Source: Streptomyces pseudovenezuelae (lineage in GTDB: Bacteria > Actinomycetota > Actinomycetes > Streptomycetales > Streptomycetaceae). Taken from it: 64,000 nucleotides of DNA. Shown piece after piece: positions 41,691 to 50,090 of the stretch. The translations under genes were made by a program, and so were the position numbers. How positions within the stretch are numbered: the stretch's first letter is position 1; each line of letters begins with the position of its first letter. The stretch spans positions 1 to 64,000 of the forward strand of contig NZ_KQ948153.1 of the NCBI RefSeq assembly GCF_001513955.1, written 5' to 3'. The notes under the pieces were generated by a model that had not been told where the DNA came from, ran no database searches, and saw nothing but the letters and a program-made list of their open reading frames with translations.

Positions 41691-43091
41691 CTACAGCCGG
41701 CTCATGCTCGCCGCCGCGTACAGAACGTCCCTGATCGCCTCACGGTCGCCCACCTGCCCCGCCGCAGCCTCCGCAGGAGACACGTGGCCGGCCGCCAACT
41801 GGCAGAACTCCACGCCGTCCAGCGCCACATGCGCCACCTCGTGCTCCGCCGAACCCACCGCCGCCGGTGAGTCGAGCGGGATCAGCCACTCGCCGCCGCC
41901 CAGCCCCTCGATCTCCAGTCGCAGGGTGCGGCCGGGGCCTCCGGCGCTCACGAGATGCCGGCCGTGCGCCGGTGACGTCAGCCCCTTCTGCCGCCGTTGC
42001 GCCAGCACCGCGGGCAGCATCCGGGCCGCCAGGTCGATCATGCGGTTGAGGTGGCGGGGGGACGGGGGGTCGTAGGGGTAGTCGACCGCCTCCGCGATGT
42101 CCTCCGCGTGGACCCAGCACTCGAAGGCGCGGTCCAGCATCGCGTCGTGGAGGGGGAGCGCGAAGTCGCCGTAGGCCACCTCCAGCTTGCCCGCGGTGCC
42201 GCCGGTGAAGGAGACCGTGCGGACGAGGTCGTGGCTCTGCTCGCGCCAGGGGGTCCGCACGGAGCGGGTCGGCGGGAAGTGCGAGCCCCGCCAGTACGCC
42301 TCGGTACGGCCCGACGGCGTCGGCTCGTCGGCGCGGGCCTCGCCCAGCGGGTCGTCCAGGCCCAGGGCGAGCGCGACGAGGCCGTCGACCGACATCAGGT
42401 GGGCTATGACCCCGGCGACCGTCGTACGGCGGCTCGTGGGCTCGTCGGCGTCGAACCAGCGCAGCCTGACCGGGGCGTGCCACTCGGAGTCGCCGAAGTC
42501 CTGCAGCAGGGCGTCGAGACGGGCGGTCTCGGCGTCGTACGGCATGGCCCAGACGGGGATCGGGATGCGCGGCGGACGCCGGTCGAGGCAGCCGTCCAGG
42601 ACGCGGGTGCGCAGGCCGGGGTCCAGGTCGAGGCTCTCCGGCCGCTGGAGCAGGCCCACCGCGCCGCGCAGCCGCAGCGCCTCGTCGGCGCAGGAGCCGC
42701 ACTCGCCGAGGTGGTCCTCCACGGCGGCCGTCTCCTCCGCGGAGCACGCGGCCAGCGCCCACGCCCCGAGCAGCGACTTCAGCACGCGGTGCTCCAGTAC
42801 CGGGACGGCGGGCGGGGCGGGTTCGTCCAGCGCGGGCAGCGGCCGGCCGGTGTCCTCCACGGAGGCGCGCGGCAGGGGTATGCGGGGCGGGCCCACCGGA
42901 TCGCCCGGATCGCCCGGTCCGTTCGTGCCGTCGCCGCCCTTGCCGCCGCTTGTGCCGCCGCCACCCTCGTCGTGCCCGGGGCGGCCCGTGCTCCCGGTGT
43001 CCCCGGGGCCCTTCGCGCTCTCGGGGCCCGTCCCGTGATCGTCGGGGCCGTCCTGGTCGTCGTACGCCTCGAAACCGCCTGTTCCGCTCAC
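41691..43091 (-). CDS. zinc-finger anti-sigma-like protein fused to an MDMPI-fold domain
   Basis: A 466-residue protein. The first 75 residues are a Gly/Asp/Pro-rich tail. Residues about 100-150 resemble a ZAS (zf-HC2) anti-sigma domain with the His-x3-Cys-x2-Cys motif in EDHLGECGSCADE. Residues about 185-466 form an MDMPI/DinB-like domain with the metal set His (GVIAHLMSVDG) and Glu-x3-His (FECWVHAED). It overlaps the sigma factor stop by 4 bases, so it is presumably the regulator of that sigma factor. The MDMPI part suggests sensing of mycothiol or metal. No transmembrane helix is present, so a soluble sensor is inferred. Confidence 0.87.
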   Translation of the reverse strand: MSGTGGFEAYDDQDGPDDHGTGPESAKGPGDTGSTGRPGHDEGGGGTSGGKGGDGTNGPGDPGDPVGPPRIPLPRASVEDTGRPLPALDEPAPPAVPVLEHRVLKSLLGAWALAACSAEETAAVEDHLGECGSCADEALRLRGAVGLLQRPESLDLDPGLRTRVLDGCLDRRPPRIPIPVWAMPYDAETARLDALLQDFGDSEWHAPVRLRWFDADEPTSRRTTVAGVIAHLMSVDGLVALALGLDDPLGEARADEPTPSGRTEAYWRGSHFPPTRSVRTPWREQSHDLVRTVSFTGGTAGKLEVAYGDFALPLHDAMLDRAFECWVHAEDIAEAVDYPYDPPSPRHLNRMIDLAARMLPAVLAQRRQKGLTSPAHGRHLVSAGGPGRTLRLEIEGLGGGEWLIPLDSPAAVGSAEHEVAHVALDGVEFCQLAAGHVSPAEAAAGQVGDREAIRDVLYAAASMSRL

Positions 43092-43669
43092 GCCGCGCCC
43101 CCGTATCCCGGCGGGGCGCCGGGCGCTCCGGTGTCGAGGGCCGTGGACAGGAGCTGCAGGCCCAGGCGCAGGCGGCGGCGGGCCTCGTCCTCGGTGATGC
43201 TGAGGTCGGCGGCCGCCTGGCGGTAGTCGCGGCGCTGGAAGTAGGCCAGCTCCAGGGCGGCCCGCAGCGGGGTGGGCATGGACTGGACGATGTAGTCGGC
43301 GCGGGCGGCGACCGAGGCGTGGCGCACCTTGCGCTCCAGTTCCTCGGCGGAGCCCTCGCCGGCCCGGGTGAGCGCGGCGGTCTCGGTGGCCCGCAGCCGC
43401 TGCACGGCCAGGCGGTGGGTCAGGCCCGCGACCCAGGAGCGCAGCGGGCCCTGTTTGGGGTCGTAGGACTCGGGGTGCTCCCAGACATGCGCGAAGACGT
43501 CCCGGGTGATGCCGTCGGCGGCGCGCTCGTCTCCGAGCACCCGGTGGGCGAGTCCGTGCACGAGTGAAGCGAAACGGTCGTAGAGCTCACCGAGGGCGGC
43601 CGCCTCACCGCGTGCGAGCCGCTGCTGCATCTTGCGGTCCCAGCGGGGCGGTGCGTCCTTCTTCGCCAT
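43088..43669 (-). CDS. sigma-70 family (ECF-type) RNA polymerase sigma factor
   Basis: A 193-residue sigma factor. Region 2 is visible as LGELYDRFASLVHGLAHRVLGDERAADGITRDVFAHVWEHPESYDPKQGPLRSWVAGLTHRLAVQRLR and region 4 as MPTPLRAALELAYFQRRDYRQAAADLSITEDEARRRLRLGLQLL. The start is the ATG at 43669, with AGGGGG 5 bases upstream; an ATG at 43825 in the same frame (245 residues) lacks a ribosome site. It overlaps its probable anti-sigma partner by 4 bases. Target promoters are unknown. Confidence 0.88.
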   Translation of the reverse strand: MAKKDAPPRWDRKMQQRLARGEAAALGELYDRFASLVHGLAHRVLGDERAADGITRDVFAHVWEHPESYDPKQGPLRSWVAGLTHRLAVQRLRATETAALTRAGEGSAEELERKVRHASVAARADYIVQSMPTPLRAALELAYFQRRDYRQAAADLSITEDEARRRLRLGLQLLSTALDTGAPGAPPGYGGAA

Positions 43670-43974
43670 GTGGCCCCCTGACCCCTGGAAGTGTCCGGTC
43701 AAGCCTGCGCCGACCGTCTCCTCGAATGTAGTCGGCACCTCGGACAGCGCACGCCCCTTTGTTCCAATGCACGCCCCCCGAGGGGCCTCAGGTGGTAGTG
43801 GACCTTCCTCTACCCGTTCGCTCATTGATCAGACCCGATCGAACAGGATCGAAGCCGACTAAAACAAGCCTCTTCCGAACGATTTCCGTTTCTCGCTCCG
43901 TGTTTCAGGGAACGGCCGCTGGGCAGCCACGCTGCAAGGAAGCGTAAGAAAGGCTTCCGTTTGCTTTCCGGCGA
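43670..43974. other. 305-bp divergent control region between the sigma factor and STAS genes
   Basis: No gene. It contains a GATCGAA direct repeat (43837-43843 and 43847-43853, 10 bp apart) and a GGAAGC-N9-GCTTCC inverted repeat (43938-43958) that ends 17 bases before the STAS start and may occlude or set its ribosome site. A GTTT-N15-GGGCAG pattern near 43902-43926 only loosely resembles a SigB/SigH-type promoter. Confidence 0.4.
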
Positions 43975-44364
43975 ATGAAGGGCATGGTGGTGGCGTTCAA
44001 TGTGACCGGCGGCGAGCAGGGCGACTGGACTGTGATCAGTGTGTCGGGCGAGCTGGACCTGGTGACCTCACCGGCGCTCCGCGCCCGGGTGCACGACGCG
44101 GTGGCCGAGGGCCGCCACTGTCTCGTCCTCGACCTCTCCGAGGTCTACTTCTGTGATTCCAGCGGTGTCGGCGTCCTCATCGCCTCCCGCCGTCTGATCC
44201 GTTCCTGCCGGGGCGACCTGCGTCTGATCCTCCCGGCCCAGGGTGCCGCCGACGGCTCCCACGTCAACCGCGTCCTCGGCGCGCTGGGCGTCCGGCGCCT
44301 GTTCGAGGTCCACCCCGACCTGGACTCGGCGACCGACGAGGAGGCGGGACCCCTGTCCGCCTGA
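43975..44364 (+). CDS. STAS-domain anti-sigma factor antagonist
   Basis: A 129-residue SpoIIAA/BldG-type antagonist. The core is VISVSGELDLVTSPALRARVHDAVAEGRHCLVLDLSEVYFCDSSGVGVLIASRR, with the phosphorylatable Ser in the CDSSG loop. Such proteins bind HATPase anti-sigma kinases when unphosphorylated. A possible partner kinase is encoded at 49296, and a sigma factor lies divergently. The start is either the ATG at 43975 or at 43984; neither has a clear ribosome site, and a hairpin lies just upstream. Confidence 0.9.
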   Translation: MKGMVVAFNVTGGEQGDWTVISVSGELDLVTSPALRARVHDAVAEGRHCLVLDLSEVYFCDSSGVGVLIASRRLIRSCRGDLRLILPAQGAADGSHVNRVLGALGVRRLFEVHPDLDSATDEEAGPLSA

Positions 44365-44548
44365 GCGGTGGACCCGTAAGCCCTTTCGTACGCACGGCTG
44401 TGACCTGGGGCACCTCGACTGCCACGCCGTTGTCCCGAAATTCCCCCGGTCCTGGCACAAGCGCCGCCTTCCGGTCCCCCGGGCGCCGCTCGCGTCGTAC
44501 GCTCCGTGCGAGATGCACCCGATGTGATGTGAGGCGGTCCGAACAGAC

Positions 44549-45061
44549 ATGGTCAGCAGCGAGTACGAGCGCAGGATCGCCGGCCGGTTCGCCACCTTCG
44601 ACCAGGACGGCAACGGCTACATCGACCGCGAGGACTTCAACGTGGCGGCCAAGGCGCTGCTCGCGGAGTTCGGTACGGCGGCCCGCTCCGACAAGGGACA
44701 GGCGCTGTACCTCGGCGCGGAGGCGTTCTGGCAGGGCATGGCCGGGATCGCCGACCGGGACGGCGACCAGCGGATCACCCGCGACGAGTTCGTCAACGGC
44801 GCGCTCAAGCGGCTGCGCGACAACCCGGACCGGTTCGCCGAGATCGCGCGCCCCTTCCTGCACGCGGCGATCGCCGTCGCCGACCAGGACGGCGACGGCC
44901 GCGCCACCGTCGAGGACACCGCGCGCGTGCTGCGCATCCTGGGCGTCGGCGAGGACATCGCGCAGGCGGCCGCGGCCACCCTGGACACCGACGGCGACGG
45001 CAAGGTCGGCGAGGCGGAGATCGTGCCCGCCTTCGCGCGTTACTTCACCGTCCCCGAATAG
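44549..45061 (+). CDS. four-EF-hand calcium-binding protein
   Basis: A 170-residue soluble protein with four calcium loops: DQDGNGYIDREDF, DRDGDQRITRDEF, DQDGDGRATVEDT and DTDGDGKVGEAEI. All but the third end with the canonical acidic residue at position 12; the third ends in Asp-Thr and may bind weakly. The spacing (N-terminal pair and C-terminal pair) is that of calmodulin- or calexcitin-like Streptomyces proteins. It probably buffers calcium or signals in development. Its last 22 bases overlap the 3-prime end of the convergent acyl-CoA synthetase gene. Confidence 0.92.
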   Translation: MVSSEYERRIAGRFATFDQDGNGYIDREDFNVAAKALLAEFGTAARSDKGQALYLGAEAFWQGMAGIADRDGDQRITRDEFVNGALKRLRDNPDRFAEIARPFLHAAIAVADQDGDGRATVEDTARVLRILGVGEDIAQAAAATLDTDGDGKVGEAEIVPAFARYFTVPE

Positions 45062-46548
45062 CGCTCCCTGAGCTTGTACTTCAGGACCTTGCGCAGGGTC
45101 TCGTTGCGGGGAAGGGCGTCCACCACCTCCAGCTGCTCCGGCAGCTTGTGCGGCGACAGCCCTTCCGTGCGCAGATGGGCGGTCACGGCCTCCAGGGTCA
45201 ACTTCTCGGCTCCTTCGGGCTGTTCCACCACGGCACACACGCGTTCCCCGCGCTCGGTGTCCGGCAGCCCGATCACCGCCACGTCCCCGACGGCCGGATG
45301 CGCGGCCAGCAGGTCCTCGATCTCCTTCGCCGAGATGTTCTCGCCCTTGCGGATGATCACGTCCTTGAGCCGTCCGGTGAGCACCAGGTGGCCGGTGGCC
45401 GTGACGTGTCCGAGGTCACCGGTGCGCAGATAGCCGTCCGGGTCGAAGGCCTGCGCCGTCTGGGAAGGGTCGAGGTACCCCTGGCACACCGCCTCCCCCT
45501 TCAGCCGCACCTCCCCGTCCACGATCCGCACGGACATGCCCTCCGGGGGCCGTCCCTCGGTCGTCGCCAGGTTCTCCACCGTGTCGTCGGGATCGCCCAT
45601 GGTGATCATCGGCACCTCGGTCATGCCGTACCCGTGGGTCAGCTGCACCCCCAGCTCCCGTACGACGGCGTGGTAGACCTCCGGCGGCTTGGGTGCCCCG
45701 CCGCCGGCGAGCAGGCGCAGGGTCGGGATGATCCGCTCGCCGGGCCGCCTGCGCTGCTCGGTGAGGAACATCGAGTAGAACGCCGTGGAACCGCCCGCCA
45801 CCGTCACCCCGTGCCTGCGGTAGCCGGCCAGCGCGTCCGGCAGCGCGAACTGCTCGAACAGCACCGCCGGGAAGCCGTACAGCAGCAGCATCACGGTGTA
45901 GTCCGGGCCCGCGATGTGCGCGTACGGGAAGGCCATCGAGCCCACGTCGTCCGGGGTGAGACGCAGCGCGTGCGCGAGGCAGGAGCCGCCCGCGATCAGT
46001 GAACGGTCCGTGTGGAGCACGCCCTTGGGGTCGGAGGTGGTTCCCGAGGTCCAGTAGATCCACCGGACGCGGGTGCCGTCGGCCGGTGGGGCGGGGAGGA
46101 CGGCCGGGTCGCCGTCCGGGAGGTCGTCGTACGCCTCGAAGATCCCCCGGGCGCCCAGCCGCCGGGCCATCTCCGTGTGGTCGAAGCCGCGCCACAGGCC
46201 CGGTACCGCGAAGAACTCCGCCTTCGACTCCCTGAGGGCGAAGCCGACCTCGCGGTCCCGGTAGAAGGGGATGACGGGCGACTGCACGGCACCCAGGCGG
46301 GCCAGGGCGAAGGAGAGCAGGGCCGTCTCGATACGGGTGGGCAGCTGCCAGGCGACGACCGTGCCCGGGCGTACGCCCATGTCGTACAGGCCGGCCGCCA
46401 CCCGCTCGGCCCGCGCGCACAGGTCGCCGAAGGTGAGCGTGCGGTCGTCCTGGAGGAGGACCGGGCGGTCGGGGGTCAGGTCGGCGCGGCGGGCGGCCAG
46501 CTCCCAGAGGGTGCGGGACGCGCTGAGCGCGTGGGCGGTGTCGGTCAC
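45040..46548 (-). CDS. AMP-forming acyl-CoA synthetase
   Basis: A 502-residue ANL-superfamily ligase. P-loop TSGTTSDPKGVLHT lies near residues 170-183, HGYGMTEVP near 310, the hinge GDLGHVTATGHLVLTGRLKDVIIRKGENISAKEIE follows, and the C-terminal Lys lies in RNETLRKVLKYKLRE. It activates a carboxylic acid (possibly long or cyclic) with CoA. The GTG start lies 28 bp from a CTGAC-N5-GTCAG operator sited on its promoter, shared as a divergent region with the acyl-CoA dehydrogenase genes. Its 3-prime end overlaps the EF-hand gene by 22 bp tail to tail. Confidence 0.92.
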   Translation of the reverse strand: MTDTAHALSASRTLWELAARRADLTPDRPVLLQDDRTLTFGDLCARAERVAAGLYDMGVRPGTVVAWQLPTRIETALLSFALARLGAVQSPVIPFYRDREVGFALRESKAEFFAVPGLWRGFDHTEMARRLGARGIFEAYDDLPDGDPAVLPAPPADGTRVRWIYWTSGTTSDPKGVLHTDRSLIAGGSCLAHALRLTPDDVGSMAFPYAHIAGPDYTVMLLLYGFPAVLFEQFALPDALAGYRRHGVTVAGGSTAFYSMFLTEQRRRPGERIIPTLRLLAGGGAPKPPEVYHAVVRELGVQLTHGYGMTEVPMITMGDPDDTVENLATTEGRPPEGMSVRIVDGEVRLKGEAVCQGYLDPSQTAQAFDPDGYLRTGDLGHVTATGHLVLTGRLKDVIIRKGENISAKEIEDLLAAHPAVGDVAVIGLPDTERGERVCAVVEQPEGAEKLTLEAVTAHLRTEGLSPHKLPEQLEVVDALPRNETLRKVLKYKLRERYSGTVK

Positions 46549-46575
46549 GGCGGCCCCCTCGATGCGACAGCAGAG

Positions 46576-46630
46576 CTGACGGATCGTCAGATCGTGGGCA
46601 GAGCGTAGGGCTCGACGCCTTGTCGGTCCA
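46576..46630 (-). promoter_or_regulatory. promoter and CTGAC-N5-GTCAG operator of the acyl-CoA synthetase gene
   Basis: On the minus strand: -35 TGGACC (46630-46625), a 17-bp spacer, -10 TACGCT (46607-46602). The palindrome CTGACGGATCGTCAG (46576-46590) begins about 5 bases past the predicted start point, a repression position. Confidence 0.65.
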
Positions 46631-46684
46631 GGGGTGTGCGACCTAGCCTTCGTGCACGAGCTGTATCTGACGGGTTATCAGATA
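46620..46684 (+). promoter_or_regulatory. promoter and operator of the acyl-CoA dehydrogenase pair
   Basis: -35 TTGTCG (46620-46625), an 18-bp spacer, -10 TAGCCT (46644-46649). The inverted repeat TATCTGA-N7-TCAGATA (46664-46684) contains the common core CTGACGGGTTATCAG (46667-46681) and lies at about +8 to +28. Confidence 0.65.
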
Positions 46685-46697
46685 TGGAGTGCCGCCC

Positions 46698-47831
46698 ATG
46701 GATCTCGCGTACACGCCGGAGGAGGAGGAGTTCCGGGCGCGGCTGCGGGAGTGGCTCGCCACGGTGCTCCCCACGCTGCCGCCGAAGCCGTCCCCGCAGG
46801 ACTGGCCCGCGCGCAGGGCGTACGACCTCGGCTGGCAGCGCACGCTGTACGACGCCGGGTACGCGCAGGTGCACTGGGACGCGTCGCCCACCACGCGGCT
46901 GATCTTCCTGGAGGAGACGGAGGCCGCGGGCGCGCCCTATGTCGGCGCCGGGTTCGTCGGACTGCTCCACGCGGGACCCACGATCGCCGCCGAGGGGACG
47001 CCCGCACAGCGGGACCGCTGGCTGCCGCCGATCCTGCGCGGCGAGGAGGTCTGGTGCCAGGGCTTCAGCGAACCGGACGCCGGGAGCGACCTCGCGGCGC
47101 TGCGCACCCGCGCCCGCAGGGACGGCGACGACTATGTGGTGACCGGGTCCAAGATCTGGACCTCGCACGCCGAGATCGCCGACTGGTGCGAGCTGTTGGT
47201 GCGGACCGGCCCGGCGGCCCCGAAGCACCGGGGCATCACCTGGCTGGCGATGCCGATGTCCGCACCCGGTGTCGTGGTACGCCCCCTGCGCACGCTCGCC
47301 GGGTCCGCCGAGTTCGCCGAGGTGTTCCTCGACGAGGTGCGGGTGCCGGTGGCCAACCGGGTGGGCGAGGAGAACGACGGCTGGCGCGTGACCATGGTGA
47401 CGCTGTCCTTCGAGCGTGGCACGGCCTTCGTGGGCGAGGTCGTCGCCTGTCGGCGGGTGCTGGGCGAACTCGCGCGTACGGCACGGGAGAACGGGCGCTG
47501 GGACGATCCGGTGCTGCGGCGCCGGCTGGGGCGGACGAACGCCGAGTTCCGGGCGCTGTGGCGGCTGACCCAGTGGAACGTGAGCGAGGCGGAGGCGAGT
47601 GGCGGGGTGCCGGGGGTGGGGGGTTCCGTGTTCAAGCTCCGGTACTCGCACGCGCGGCAGGAGCTGTACGACGTGGCGGCCGAGGTGCTGGGCGTGGAGT
47701 CGCTGGATCTCGAACAGCCCTGGGTGCTCGACCGGTTGTCCTCGTTGTCGTACACGATCGCGGCCGGGACCTCGCAGATACAGCGGAACATCGTGGCCGA
47801 GCGGATTCTCGGGCTGCCGAAGGGGCGGTAG
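46698..47831 (+). CDS. acyl-CoA dehydrogenase (full length)
   Basis: A 377-residue FAD enzyme. Motifs are VWCQGFSEPDAGSDLAALRTRA, YVVTGSKIWTSHAEIADWCELLVRT, and a C-terminal TIAAGTSQIQRNIVAERILGLPKG. It is followed closely by a second, shorter dehydrogenase (47929). Such adjacent long-short pairs in actinobacterial steroid catabolism form alpha2-beta2 heterotetramers, which I infer may be so here. The ATG at 46698 has GGAG 8 bases upstream; a GTG at 46689 is in frame. Controlled by the CTGAC-type operator. Confidence 0.92.
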   Translation: MDLAYTPEEEEFRARLREWLATVLPTLPPKPSPQDWPARRAYDLGWQRTLYDAGYAQVHWDASPTTRLIFLEETEAAGAPYVGAGFVGLLHAGPTIAAEGTPAQRDRWLPPILRGEEVWCQGFSEPDAGSDLAALRTRARRDGDDYVVTGSKIWTSHAEIADWCELLVRTGPAAPKHRGITWLAMPMSAPGVVVRPLRTLAGSAEFAEVFLDEVRVPVANRVGEENDGWRVTMVTLSFERGTAFVGEVVACRRVLGELARTARENGRWDDPVLRRRLGRTNAEFRALWRLTQWNVSEAEASGGVPGVGGSVFKLRYSHARQELYDVAAEVLGVESLDLEQPWVLDRLSSLSYTIAAGTSQIQRNIVAERILGLPKGR

Positions 47832-47860
47832 CGGATGAGTGCCGGGTGCGGGCTCGTTGT

Positions 47861-47887
47861 GGCTGGTCGCGCGGTTCCCCGCGCCCC
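47861..47887 (-). repeat. dispersed GC-rich intergenic element (reverse orientation)
   Basis: GGCTGGTCGCGCGGTTCCCC followed by GCGCCCC, one base different from the consensus complement, in the 97-bp gap between the two acyl-CoA dehydrogenase genes. Confidence 0.7.
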
Positions 47888-47928
47888 TGGGCGGGTTACG
47901 GCAGACCTCGTCAGGAGGGGGGCGTGAC

Positions 47929-48801
47929 ATGCGGTTCCGACTGAGCGGCGATCAGGCGGCTTTGCGGGCCGGGGTGCGGGAGTTGCTCGCGCGCCGGTTC
48001 GATGGTGAGGCGCTGCGTGCCGCCGTGGACGTTTCCGGGCTGGACCGCGAGCTGTGGCGGGAGCTCGGGGCCGCCGGGTTCTTCGCGCTGCGGGTGCCGG
48101 AGGCGGACGGCGGGGTCGGACTAGGGCTGCCGGAGGCCGTGTTGGTCTTCGAGGAGGCCGGGCGGGTCCTGTTGCCGGGACCTCTCGTGGCCACCCACCT
48201 CGCGGCCGGTGCGGTGGACGGGGCCGCCGAGGGGGAGGTCGTCGTGGCCGGCGTCGACCGGGGCGGACTCGTGGAGTGGCTGGACGAGGCCGATGTCGTA
48301 CGGGGGGACGCCGCCGGGGCCGTGGCGCTGCGTTCGGTGGATCCGCTGACGCCCTTGCACCGGGTGCCCGGAGCGCTTCCGCGTGCCGTCGACCCCGTCG
48401 CCGTGCTCCTCACCGCCGCCGAGCAGCTGGGCACGGCGACGCGCGCGGGTGAGCTGGCGGTGCAACACGCGCGGACGCGGGAGCAGTTCGGTCAGCCGAT
48501 CGGGGCCTTCCAGGCGGTCAAGCATCTGTGCGCACAGATGCTGGTGCGGGCGGAGACGGCCCGGGCCGCGGTGTACGCGGCCGCCGTGACCGCGGACCCG
48601 GTGGACATCGCCGCGGCCCGGCTGCTGGCCGACGAGGCGGCCGAGCGGGGCGCCCGGGACTGTCTCCAGGTGCATGGCGGGATGGGCTTCACCTGGGAGT
48701 GCGAGGTGCAGCTGCTTCTGAAGCGGGCCTGGGTGCGGGCCCGGCGGGGCGGCGGCGGTGCGGAGAGTGAGGAGTTGCTCGCCGTCGATCTGTTGGCCTG
48801 A
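47929..48801 (+). CDS. short acyl-CoA dehydrogenase-like subunit
   Basis: A 290-residue acyl-CoA dehydrogenase homologue, roughly 90 residues shorter than full-length relatives. The N-terminal helical part (FRLSGDQAALRAGVRELLARRF) and the C-terminal helical domain (HARTREQFGQPIGAFQAVKHLCAQMLVRAETARAAVYAAA ... DCLQVHGGMGFTWECEVQLLLKRAWV) are kept, but much of the central beta domain is missing. It lies 97 bp after the full-length gene, and a heteromeric enzyme is inferred. A strong AGGAGGGGGG ribosome site precedes the ATG. Confidence 0.88.
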   Translation: MRFRLSGDQAALRAGVRELLARRFDGEALRAAVDVSGLDRELWRELGAAGFFALRVPEADGGVGLGLPEAVLVFEEAGRVLLPGPLVATHLAAGAVDGAAEGEVVVAGVDRGGLVEWLDEADVVRGDAAGAVALRSVDPLTPLHRVPGALPRAVDPVAVLLTAAEQLGTATRAGELAVQHARTREQFGQPIGAFQAVKHLCAQMLVRAETARAAVYAAAVTADPVDIAAARLLADEAAERGARDCLQVHGGMGFTWECEVQLLLKRAWVRARRGGGGAESEELLAVDLLA

Positions 48802-49295
48802 GGCGGTCGTGGTCTGCCCGCTCTCCGGCGCCTCCGCAGCGGATGTCGCGGATTGTGGCATACCGGAATCACGGAGCGTTGATATCGGGTTGTGTCCTAT
48901 GTGTGACTCGTCACGTCCTGGAGTCGGCGCCCCGCTCCGGTACCTTGTGTGAGATGCGAGTGGTTCCGAGCATGAGCCATGCCGGTGTTGCCGATGGGGC
49001 GGCCCCGGACCCGGCGATGCGCGCCGCTGCTCGCAGGGCGGTCGGGCCTGTGTCCAGCGCCTGTTCGACTCCCCGCGGCGAGCGTCGCACAGTATCCCGC
49101 ACGGGTACTCCTTCGCGCTGGAATATGCCCGAAGCGCTTGTTGGCGTGACTGTACGTCAACCATGCTGTCCCGTAAGGGATTCACGTTCTGTGACCCCGG
49201 CTTTGGTCATTGTTCTGGTCATGCAAAAAATGGCTACGATCGTGGCCCTCGTGAGGCGCGAGGCCATGTGCCCGCCGGTTCGGATGGTGTGAGCG
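48802..49295 (+). other. 494-bp region without a convincing gene
   Basis: A frame from ATG 48954 to 49292 (112 codons) has a TACCTT -10-like box seven bases before its ATG and would be leaderless. However, its third codon positions are only moderately G/C and it matches no family, so I leave it as doubtful. A TACGAT hexamer near 49236-49241 is a candidate -10 for the kinase gene at 49296, and a 16-codon GTG frame ends at 49292, three bases before that gene. Confidence 0.4.
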
Positions 49296-49772
49296 GTGCA
49301 GGTGCTTCAAGTGCAGCTGGAGATCCGGCCCGACCCCGCAGAGGTGGGACGAGCCCGGAGGTGGGCCCGGTCGAGGCTCGCCGGGTCCGGGATAGGGATC
49401 GACGAACCGCTCGCCGAGACCCTGATCCTGCTCGTGTCCGAGCTGGTCACCAACGCCGTGGTGCACACCGGCCGTCCGGCTGTCCTGCGGCTGTCCCTGC
49501 CGGGCGTCGAGGTGGAGTCGGCCACCGTCCGCCTGGAGGTCGCCGACCGCAGCGGCCGGGCCCCGGTGCCGCGCTGCGTGGACGGTGACGCGACCGGTGG
49601 CCGCGGTCTGGCCCTCGTCGACGGCCTCGCGGACCGCTGGGGCTGGAGCCCCGAGGGCGCGGGCAAGAGCATCTGGTGCGAACTCGACCGCTGCGAGCGG
49701 CCGCGGAAGGTCATGGAGAGCTACGGCATCGATGCCTCGGCCTACGAGGGGCTGGCGTTCGAGGCGGTGTGA
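49296..49772 (+). CDS. HATPase_c_2 anti-sigma-type serine kinase
   Basis: A 158-residue SpoIIAB/RsbW-like ATP-binding protein. The N-box is ILLVSELVTNAVVHTG, the G1 region VRLEVADRSGRAPVPR and the G2 region ATGGRGLALVDGLADRWGW. Proteins of this class phosphorylate STAS antagonists and may hold sigma factors. The STAS protein at 43975 is the nearest possible partner, but pairing is inference. GTG start. The C-terminal tail (RKVMESYGIDASAYEGLAFEAV) extends past the catalytic fold. Confidence 0.9.
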   Translation: MQVLQVQLEIRPDPAEVGRARRWARSRLAGSGIGIDEPLAETLILLVSELVTNAVVHTGRPAVLRLSLPGVEVESATVRLEVADRSGRAPVPRCVDGDATGGRGLALVDGLADRWGWSPEGAGKSIWCELDRCERPRKVMESYGIDASAYEGLAFEAV

Positions 49773-50090
49773 CGGCGCACGGTGGCAGGCGCCGCCGCCA
49801 CCCCTTCTCGCCGCGGAGGCGGTGCGCCGGGACGTGCACCCGTGCGCGGTCGTGACAAATGGGTCGTAAGCAACAAATCCCCGTACGGGTGTTGACGCAC
49901 CGTGTTCGATTGATGACGCTGGTGGTCAGCGATTCGCCGCGAGGGGACGCCGAGGGTTTCGGTGACGGGAACCCCCGGCGAGTGCGGATCGTGACGCGGT
50001 GTCGATTTCCTCGGGGCGGAAGGAAGTCGATGACGGCGGCGCGCGATGCCGTGCTCGGGGCGGACCTGCGCGCGCCGCCGGCCGATCCCC
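49773..50090. other. 318-bp gap between the kinase and cyclase genes
   Basis: No gene seen. A plus-strand TTGACG-N17-GACGCT promoter-like pair occurs near 49892-49920 but points only into the antisense strand of the cyclase gene. A run of small direct and inverted GC repeats follows without clear meaning. Confidence 0.35.

Noticed and set aside
43902..43926. SigB/SigH-like promoter upstream of the STAS gene
   Set aside because: GTTT-N15-GGGCAG deviates in the essential -10 bases; not reported as a feature.
48954..49292. 112-codon frame with a leaderless-looking -10 box
   Set aside because: Third codon positions are not G/C-rich enough for this genome and no family is recognisable.
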